Source: Cheiracanthium punctorium (lineage: Eukaryota; Arthropoda; Arachnida; Araneae; Cheiracanthiidae). Taken from it: 64,000 nt of DNA. Every line of letters starts with the position of its first letter. Positions within the stretch are counted from its first letter, which is position 1. A program made the translations under genes and the position numbers. Positions 56,774 through 64,000 of the stretch are shown here, piece after piece. The notes beneath the pieces were generated by a model that saw only the letters and a program-made list of their open reading frames with translations, did not search any database and was not told the origin of the DNA. The stretch covers positions 248,001-312,000 of the forward strand of contig JAWZYV010012530.1 in the NCBI GenBank assembly GCA_038373885.1, written 5' to 3'.

Positions 56774-57336
56774 TCAGAAATGGCTAGAATGAAAGCAAGC
56801 ATGCCAAGCTTGATGAAAGGTGGATTTCGGATTATGGACAAGACCTAACTCCATAAAAGATGTAGTTAATGCTTTGGACAGCGTCGATTCTTCTTCTTTT
56901 TTCACTGTGGAAGAAATCCTTAGCGATATGTCCATCCAAAAAGGTCTATCGATAATCGAAATACATTTTCCCTTCTTAACATCAGACATCACAAAATTAG
57001 AATATTAAATTCTGCTTCTGAGTGATGCAATGAGTTAAGTTGTAAAAAGTACAGGAATGCGTTGGTAAGATTCCAGAGTCATTAGGAGAAGAAATCAGTA
57101 AGAAATTTAATTTTATTTTAAATAAAAATTCAAGACTTTTGGCAGTGAATAAAATTAGTAATTTTATTAATGGTGAGGGGAGTGAATTACCGGAAAAAGT
57201 AGAACCATTCAAAGCGAAATATTATAAGTACTGTCCACTGGCATTCGTTGATTTTGATAGAGCACTTTCAGCATATAAAATAATTTTAGATGATAAAAAA
57301 CAAAGCTTTACTATTGAAAATTTAGAAAACACTTAG
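56774..57336 (+). pseudogene. hAT transposase, CGGBP1-like, C-terminal part
   Basis: The best-preserved stretch (about 57050-57336) reads IPESLGEEISKKFNFIL, then LLAVNKISNFINGEGSELPE, YKYCPLAFVDFDRALSAYK and QSFTIENLENT. This is the C-terminal dimerisation region of a hAT group related to vertebrate CGGBP1, whose usual form is LP..I.P ... Y.P.TSCDVERSFS.YK ... R..F..ENL. The expected DVERSFS is changed to DFDRALS. Upstream, another frame (56820-57008) holds a conserved-looking HFPFLTSDITKLE. Stops and a frame change separate the two, and the catalytic core is missing, so the gene is dead. Confidence 0.75.
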
Positions 57337-57552
57337 CTGTGTATTGCAACAAAATTTACTGAAAGCAGTTTTTATTCATATTTCATATCACTAAGATTGC
57401 GAATAAAAATTTCTTATTCTGTCTTTCATGATGTTTTGAAGTTTCAAAGAGAAAAAATGTGTCATAATTGTAAGGTAAGTGATATAAAATACTTTTACAA
57501 GTAAATACTTTATTATTTTCTGTTAATATGTGAATATTTTTTTAGTTGTTTG

Positions 57553-57656
57553 GTGCTTATTTTTAGATTTTTAGTGCATATTTTTAGATTATTAGTGCAT
57601 ATTTTTAGATTATTAGTGCATATTTTTAGATTATTAGTGCGTATTTTTGGATTTTT
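57553..57656. repeat. 21-bp tandem repeat
   Basis: Five imperfect copies of a 21-bp unit containing TTAGTGCATATTTTTAGA, with starts 21 bases apart (57573, 57594 and on). It lies beside the right TIR of the hAT element and could be subterminal binding repeats of that element. Confidence 0.85.
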
Positions 57657-57722
57657 TGATGCATATTTGTATGCATATTTTGTCACTTTTTAAGTGCATA
57701 TAATCCACGGTCTAGTGATAAG

Positions 57723-58535
57723 GTATAATTTCTACTTGATGTTTTTTAAAAGTATATTTTATTTACCACTGAGTGTTATTTTCCTAAAAAACAATTATAC
57801 TGTGGCTAAAGATTAAAATAACCTTTTGAACATTTTCAGAATTATAAAAAATGACGCAATATTGAACTTTAAAACGGAATTTTTTTATTTATTTTAATTA
57901 CAAGAAATTTTAAGTACTTTTAATTTAAACTTTAAATAGACTTTTTGATATAAGAAGCTTGGTATTTTGAGCTCTTACCAGCATTCAAAATAGTAGATCA
58001 TTCTGGAAAGTTCATTAAAGTTTTACAACCGGACGTCCTCTAAAAAAATGCTTAGTGGTAAAATCTCATGTTCTTGTAATCTGACCTTTTCACTTCCATG
58101 TGTTGTAGTTATTTCCAAAGGTTAAGAAAAGAAATAAAAGGAAAAAAAAAATTCTGATACAACATTGCACACAAAGATTCTACGTCGTGACTGATCCACC
58201 TTCATTTGTTCTATCAAAAGCCGAAAAATTAGAATTTGGAGCTGGTCTATCTAGAAACTAGTTTCTTTAAAAACAAACCTCATGAATATTATTCACGTGC
58301 TCTTAAAGTTTATGAGAAATAAGAAATTTTACTGAAAAAAAATGGAATTTATGAATGCAATAAAACTTTGTTAATTGGATGCTTTGTTGACTTTCGAGTT
58401 AGAATTCTTTTGGCCCGAGTTTTTTATTTTCTGAGGTTTTTGGATAGAACGGGTTAATCACGGAAATGGATTTATAAACGAACTAAACCAGCAGGTCTAA
58501 CTTCTGTTAAATCTAAAAGAAGTTAAGCAATCTTC
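57723..58535. other. AT-rich stretch
   Basis: No feature recognised. If the tandem array once continued here, it can no longer be read. Confidence 0.4.
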
Positions 58536-59610
58536 TTTTCACCTATAAAGTGATTTAATTTCAAATAATAAATATGTAATATTAATATAAATATTATAAT
58601 AAACAAGATAAATAGTGCCAAGCGCATAGATTATAGAACACTTTCCAACACAAAAATATTTTTGCGACAAATTTGGCAATGTATTTTCCTTAAAAATGGC
58701 GACATTCTGGAGATAGGATAATGTTGTATTATCACAATAAATACAATTTCAAGAGACCCTGTAAAAAACTTTCAATTCTTTTTTCCAACGTTTAACTGAA
58801 GAATATAAAAATTTTATACTCATTGTCTTCTGCTAGAAATGTATTAGTGTCTCTCAAATGCCACAGACTGCAATTTATTCGAATTCTTTTGAGTGCTTCT
58901 GTAGAACTAATAATACAGAATAATGGAGAGCATTATTTTGAGAGCCTTAATAATATGTATGCCAACTTTGTTTTCTTTCAAAAAAACTGAATATCTCTAA
59001 AATACGCTTTCAAGAATGACTGCCCATAGAATGCGATGCATTGAATTTTTTTCTCCTGTAAAAGAACTATAAATGTTACTCACACCATTTTCAATAAGGT
59101 ACATGGTACTGTACATAGAATATACGCAAATTTTGCACAAATCGGTGTATATTTACAGCATTTAGAACACTGGACGGGTGGACAACATAACAGACAAGCA
59201 AACCGAAATCACAAGGACCTCTCAAACTTGCTGGTAAGTTAAAAATATAAATATTCCTTTTACACAACATAACGATATCGGACGAACAAGGAGAGCGAGA
59301 AATTTATTCTTTTAAGGGTTAGCAGTCTGAAATTAATTTTGCAAGCCCTAAAGATTTAAAGTTTGCTATTTTGTTAAATGTAAATAAATCAACCCGGTTT
59401 GGGTTGTAACGCATTAACCAACGGATATCCGTCGTTCGGAGAAATTCCTCCGACCGACGCAACACCCTCCCATTCCTAGGCAGAAGCCCTTAACCATTCC
59501 TTAACAAAACACAATACACTAAATCGGTTAATTACAGCGCGAGTAACGGATTTTCAAAATTCCCAATGAAATCGTCATAGCTTAATATAACCAGATTAGA
59601 TATTTTTTGA

Positions 59611-59779
59611 GGTACTTACTTATGATCCCGGAAGTCCGCCAAGACGAGCAATTTTTCGTCAATATAAATGCCGGACACATGAAATTAATGATGGTTTGGA
59701 GTACGATTGGCAACAGTTTGCCAGCATATTTGAGGAAAAAATAGCTTAGCGTTAATGACCACCAGGATAATACGTAAGT
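59611..59779. mobile_element. MITE with GGTACTTA ends, copy 2
   Basis: The ends are exact inverted repeats over the first nine bases (GGTACTTAC and GTAAGTACC). It is co-linear with 7171-7339 (AAATGCCGGAC, GATGGTTTGGA, GATTGGCAACAGTTTG, CAGGATAATACGTAAG). The 8-bp flanks TTTTTTGA and TTTTTTTC match at 6 positions, a decayed duplication in a T-rich target. It interrupts block 3 of the tandem repeat. Confidence 0.8.
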
Positions 59780-60453
59780 ACCTTTTTTTCAATTTATCGC
59801 CAAATAATGAAAATACCGCCAAGTTCGGTTCATTTTTCAAAGCATTTTTTCGCACTATATTTGGCTACTGATCGCAAAAGTCGCCAACATTGGCGGCTTT
59901 TGGCGCAACTTTTGAGGGAGGCACAGGATTGTCGTCGGATTATTAGTTAATCATATTGTAGGATAGTATTATATGCTTTAAATTGATGCTTGTCTCTAAA
60001 CTGCCTCCAGGGTTTGTATTTTGCCCAATTTTTTGTAAAAAGTCCGGGACACTTGACGAAATTGGAAGAAAAGGACAATATTTGACGAAATGGACAAAAG
60101 AAAAAATAATTGAATTACAAGTATTGTTATGATGCATGTTTTGTTATCATGCAAACAAAACGGTGTTCCAACATTTTAACAAAAATATTAATAAAGCATT
60201 TTTACACAAAAATAAGAATATATTTTTTAATTATTCATTAAAAGTCATCAGATATGAATCATATATAACCCAATAAATTCACTAAGATAACTCCATAGTA
60301 AAACAATAAATTTTATAGAATACTTTGCTGAAAAATTAAATTTAACAAAATAAAATAATAAATTAGTTATCAAATAATTAATTTAATTACATTGTACATG
60401 AAAAATGAGGTTTCTTTTATGATATAGCTTAAGTATTTTATTGAAAATAAAAG

Positions 60454-60671
60454 CCGACCAGCTTGTATGGTGGATAAAGCACCGTACTACGGTTTTGGGT
60501 TCAACTCCCGGCCGTCGAGGTTCGATCCGCGACTGGGCGTGGATGTCGTTGTGCCCGTCCCTTCATAGGGGGCAACGTTGGTCCGCTTACTAGGTGCCTC
60601 CATAATAAAGTGACCAACAACTCTGGCCTTAGTAGTGGTCAATGCCTCTAAGGCATTGTTCAGGCTCGCCA
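60454..60671 (+). mobile_element. tRNA-derived SINE-2 nested in the hAT element
   Basis: The head shows a box A-like TGTATGGTGGATAAAGC (about 60464-60480) and a box B-like GGGTTCAACTCCC (about 60498-60510), followed by a second GGTTCGATCC. The body runs ATAGGGGGCAACGTTGGTCC, AAAGTGACCAACAAC and GGCATTGTTCAGGCTCGCC. The A-rich flanks TTGAAAATAAAAG (60441-60453) and TTGAAAATATAAAATAAAAG (from 60673) look like an imperfect target duplication. A 61-codon minus-strand frame here is SINE-derived. Confidence 0.75.
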
Positions 60672-61447
60672 TTTGAAAATATAAAATAAAAGAATTTTAT
60701 TTTTTGCTTTTAGTTGGTTGGTGTCGTGTCCATGGGGAGATCTATAGATGACCATGAGTGTACAGAACACAGCTGGCTATCTCCTTGATGTTATCGGAGT
60801 ATTGACTCTTTTCGAATTTTTTGCTTTTATATACTTTAATTTCTATATACCATATCAATATAATACTGAGAAAATACTAAACACTTTCACAATTGTACTT
60901 TTAAATTAATTATATCGCTAAAAATGTTATTGGAGATGAAAAGTTCCTTCATTTAATCTTCATTTAAAAACCAGTCATTTGATGCATACTAAAATCAATT
61001 CTGCTTCAAGCCTGAATCGCAGTCAAAAACTGGAATAAATACTAAAATTCTGAATCAAAACTAAAAAAAGGAAAATTAACTTAAAGTTTATTTAAATTCG
61101 TCTTCATTCAAGAGCCAATTCTATGCTACATACTACAGTCACAGTAAGTTTTTCTCCAAGCCTGAATGAGAACATAAACCAAAATTTAAAACAGGAACAA
61201 TAACTAAAAAATCTGAACCAAAAATGAGAGGTGAACTTGTAACTTCTCTTATCTTTTCATAGACATACTGAGTTGCATATGCAGTGCAGTCGGGTGCTTC
61301 ATTTAGTACGGTTAAATGTAGAAAAAAAATTATGTTCTTCTCTGCTAAGATTCTAGTGAGTTTCATCAGTGGTAGTGTCAGGTGTTTTAGTACACTTAAA
61401 GTGTTGGATTCACTCCCCCCCTCCCCCATCCCCCCAAAAAAGCAAAG

Positions 61448-61770
61448 ATGAGTACACTTCCAGATAAATGTGGTAGAAAAAAAAAAGATCCAATAAGAAA
61501 AATTTCCGAAGAATTAACTAAAAATGCTAAAATTGTTAGAATGTGCTGTAAAGATTGCTATAGTAGCATTAGTGCTAAAGCACATAGAATATGAATCCAT
61601 TTTGAAAAATGTCCCTAAAGAGACAAAACTGTGAACAAGATTCTGATGAAAACATATCAGATGTATCCAGTTTAACAAGCTTCATCCTCATCGTATTGTT
61701 AGTCTGAATCTCAGCAGACAGTCTTCAATAGTATCATTTATAGTAAAAAATATGAAAACAGAAAAATCAG
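61448..61770 (+). pseudogene. hAT transposase N-terminus with BED zinc finger, broken
   Basis: From ATG at 61448 the frame reads MSTLPDKCGRKKKDPIRK, then a BED-type finger: CKDC (Cys codons 61547 and 61556), SISAKAHR, a stop (TGA, 61592-61594), then HFEKC (His 61598, Cys 61610). The C-x2-C and H-x3-C layout around SAKAHR is typical of BED domains at hAT N-termini, which bind the element's ends. A second stop follows at once and the catalytic domain is absent. Confidence 0.75.
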
Positions 61771-62149
61771 AATTGTCATAGTCAAGGATCAGTTAATATC
61801 TTTACAAGTGTTTCCATAAACTGTAAGTGTGTATGTATATAGAGGGACAGAAACAGCAGTCTCTGTATTTTTGTTAAAAAAATAATAAAAATAACTAAAA
61901 TATTTAATCACTGAGTGTTCTAGTTTACAAATTAAAACTGAGTAGAAGTGGACAAAATGGACAAAATTCGTCCGGGGCGTTTTTTTCCAGGCTTTTTCCC
62001 GTGGTTTTTTTTACCCCGGACGAAACAGGACAACCCTGACTGCCACCGACCGTATTGTATTAAAATTATTTTGAGTTCTTTTGTAGAAAAACTATTAACT
62101 ATACAGACACTATTTTCGATGGAAAGCTTCATCTTGTAATCCTTTATAA

Positions 62150-62865
62150 CAGGGATGGGCAAACTACGGCCCGCGGGCCAAATCCGGCCCGCCAGAAGGT
62201 TTTATCCGGCCCGCGGGCGGAATTTTAATTAGCCGGTCCGACGGAAATTGAAAGAATATATATATTTATATATTATATATCCATATTAAGAATTATGAAG
62301 ATGGCTTGAAAAAAGTGCATTTTGAGTTCGAACGCAGATTTCAAGATTTCAGTGCCATTCAAACAGAATTGGATATTTCTACCATGCCTTTCAACGTAAA
62401 TTGTGAAGCAGTGAGGTCAGATTTGCAGGTTGAATTAATTGAATTGCAATCTAACAATCATCTCAAGCAGTTGTTTCTAAATATGCCAAAGTTAGAGCTT
62501 TAGTAATCATTATCGAAAGTAAGTTTCCCAAATTTAATATCTCACGCCCAGAAAATCAGTGCTATGTTTGCTTCATCTTATATATGAGAACAAGTGTTTT
62601 CAACTATGAACCTTAGAGAGAATTCTTTCAGAAGTAGACTGACAGATGAGCATTTAGCCTCGCTCCTTAGAATCAGTGCATCTCACTTCGAACCTCAATA
62701 TAAGGAACTTTTAAAAATGAAATCGCAATTTCATTTATCTCATTAACATATTTAAATTGTAATACTTGTATATTGTTCTTGAAAATTTAGAAAAATTTAT
62801 CTTGGCCCGCCAAACTTTTTTTTTTCGATTTTTGGCCCGCGACCGAAAAAGTTTGCCCATCCCTG
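62150..62865 (+). mobile_element. hAT element (CAGGGATGGGCAAAC termini), GTF2IRD2-like
   Basis: This 716-bp element has perfect 8-bp duplications CTTTATAA (62142-62149 and 62866-62873). The left end is CAGGGATGGGCAAACTACGG followed by CCCGCGGGCC. The right end, inward, is CAGGGATGGGCAAACTTTTT followed by GGTCGCGGGCC. It keeps only the C-terminal part of a transposase. It is inserted in block 1 of the tandem repeat, only 111 bases to the right of the larger hAT. Confidence 0.95.
62306..62746 (+). pseudogene. hAT transposase C-terminus (GTF2IRD2-like group), broken
   Basis: The first frame (62306-62503) reads FERRFQDFSAIQ, then MPFNVNCEAV and LQVELIELQSNNHLKQLF. After a stop and frame change it continues FPNLISHAQKISAMFASSYI, CEQVFSTMN, RSRLTDEHLASLLRISAS and ends at TAA (62744-62746). 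The LQ.ELIELQ, CEQ.FS.MN and R.RLTDEHL motifs are the conserved C-terminal half of the hAT group domesticated in vertebrates as GTF2IRD2-type proteins. The catalytic N-terminal half is deleted, so no active protein is possible. Confidence 0.9.
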
Positions 62866-63540
62866 CTTTATAACATACATCAGACGATTTATTTGTGAAA
62901 AAAAAATTAATAAACTGTGTAAACTGGAAAAACTATTTTAAACGAATTGGATTCCCAATTTTATGACGTCATTTCCACTTGAAAAAGGTAATTTTGTCAC
63001 TCAAATGATTCACTTTTTTTACTCTCGGAAATAAAATGGTGCTGAAAATAGCAAAAAATCGCTTAAAAATGAGGGAACGGGTGGATTTTCAGATTTTTAA
63101 AGTATCGCAGATTGTTTTTCCATATTTTTATACATGATTATGAAAAATTTCAAGCGGATAGTACAAACGGTGAAGAAATTATTAGGCTTTTTGTGTTAAC
63201 TTTGTAATCTTTTTGCAGTAATGGAGGAAATTTTTTTTTATCTTGAAGTCAGGGATCGGCGTAACTATATATTAGGATGATACGCTTAAAAGAATAACTT
63301 CCCATAACTTCCCATAGAGAGCAATGTATTGGGAATATTTTGAGCGCTCCTGTAGAAAAGCTATAAATGCTACATAGATCATTTTCAATAGAGCACATGG
63401 TACAGTAGATAAGAATAACATATTTGAATTTCGTTGAAATCGGTGCATATTTACGGAAGTTAGAGCTCGGACGGACGGACAGATATACAGACAAACTAAA
63501 TCATGAACACTTTTCAACCGTGTTGGAAAGTGTTAAAAAC

Positions 63541-64000
63541 GGGGCCAATCTAGTTTTTGGCTTTTTCTTTTTCTGGTTTGGGGGAGGGACGTTATCTGAA
63601 TGAAAATTGTTTGAAAACTTGAGAACTTAAGGCTGTTTTTAAACTAACAGAGAAATTAGAAACACAATTATTTTTACGAGATTCATTGAAAATCGAATAA
63701 AGCATCCTAATTATATAATAATATGGCTTATAACGCTCTAAATTTGGTTTATTTTAAATCTCAATGTGGTTTTCTGGAATGAATATGTTTTAAACTAGCA
63801 GTTTTTTAGTAATTATACATTTTCTGGAGAGGCCCTGCACTCACTCGGCACCCCCTTGGAAATACAATACTCACGGATACTTAAAAACAATTTCGGGGCA
63901 TTTTTTAATGTTTGACTTCATTGTGGGAGGGTGGCCAACTTTCATAAAAGAAAGAAAATATAAAATTCTGGTTTTTAAAATGTAATATGAATGCTATATT
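63541..64000. other. AT-rich end of window
   Basis: No features recognised. The last 100 bases contain a GC-richer tract of unknown origin (63835-63870). Confidence 0.4.

Larger units (their letters stand above)
56456..57714 (+). mobile_element. hAT element of the CGGBP1-like group
   Basis: The 1,259-bp element is bounded by perfect 8-bp duplications GTGATAAG (56448-56455 and 57715-57722). The ends are inverted: CAGACCGCGGATTATATGCA at the left and, inward from the right, TAGACCGTGGATTATATGCA. It carries a broken transposase on the plus strand and, near its right end (57553-57656), about five copies of a 21-bp unit (AGTGCATATTTTTAGATTATT split across units). Length and internal damage show it is a deletion derivative. 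Confidence 0.9.
60008..62038 (+). mobile_element. 2.0 kb hAT element with BED-finger remnant
   Basis: The ends are CAGGGTTTG at the left and CAACCCTG at the right (inward CAGGGTTG), flanked by ACTGCCTC (60000-60007) and ACTGCCAC (62039-62046), a 7 of 8 target duplication. Outside both ends the tandem repeat resumes, confirming the borders. The subterminal part repeats a GGACAAAATGGACAAA-like motif at the right and GGACAATATTTGACGAAATG at the left. It holds a BED zinc-finger remnant and a nested SINE. The hAT catalytic and dimerisation parts are missing, so it is a deletion derivative. Confidence 0.85.
58540..63540 (+). repeat. ~770-bp tandem repeat array, segment 3, interrupted by insertions
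   Basis: The block order is the same as in segment 1: block 1 near 58880 (GAATTCTTTTGAGTGCTTC), block 2 near 59040-59190 (GGTACATGGTACTGTAC, GACAAGCAAACC), block 3 near 59270-59960 (GGAGAGCGAGAAATTT, CGAGTAACGGATTTTCAAAA), block 1 again near 62050-62145, and block 2 again near 63320-63540. The block 1 to block 1 distance is ~3.2 kb. Removing the MITE (~0.18 kb), the hAT (2.04 kb) and a ~0.2 kb insert within block 3 (about 59310-59510) brings it back to roughly 770 bp. Confidence 0.75.

Noticed and set aside
59310..59510. Insert inside tandem block 3 considered as a SINE
   Set aside because: GC-rich and repeat-like (CCGTCGTTCGGAG, CCTCCGACCGACG), but no polymerase III boxes, tail or target duplication could be read.

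Overview
This 64 kb window is AT-rich nuclear DNA from an animal. An arthropod is most likely, perhaps an arachnid, but that is inference from the mix of transposons (Tc1, mariner, pogo, several hAT and piggyBac lineages), tRNA-derived SINEs and low GC. No marker gene fixes the species. No intact protein-coding gene is visible: the longest open frame is 129 codons, and nearly all open frames are chance runs or sit inside repeats. The window reads as gene-poor intergenic or long-intron sequence. One short candidate terminal exon lies on the minus strand near 17.1 kb and one tRNA-His-like gene near 43.5 kb.

Layout. 0-10 kb: a possible LTR edge, a piggyBac-type MITE, a SINE fragment, a small hAT MITE, a MITE with 8-bp target duplications, a TA-flanked MITE and a 79-bp tandem repeat. 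9.8-12.8 kb: a long-TIR element and a complete but dead Tc1 element (1.2 kb, TA-flanked). 17-18.3 kb: the candidate exon and a ~162-bp tandem array. 20-24.2 kb: a long foldback palindrome, a mariner relic, a 1.9 kb Tc1-like element with ~200-bp TIRs and a hAT end pair. 25-29 kb: a SINE, a second piggyBac-type MITE, a pogo-like relic directly abutting a mariner relic, and a Helitron-like piece. 29-33.7 kb: a 126-bp tandem repeat, a SINE and a palindromic piggyBac-type MITE. 33.7-42.6 kb: about 9 kb with almost nothing. 42.6-51 kb: foldbacks, the tRNA, several hAT MITEs with clean target duplications and a 1.9 kb element carrying two nested MITEs. 52-63.5 kb: remnants of an old tandem repeat with a unit of about 770 bp, invaded by at least five DNA transposons and SINEs, several with exact or near-exact 8-bp target duplications.

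There is no gene network to describe. The elements are linked by their nesting, which gives a relative insertion order. The clearest case is tandem array, then a BED-finger hAT, then a SINE inside that hAT. Every transposase seen is broken by stops, frameshifts or large deletions, so nothing here looks autonomous.
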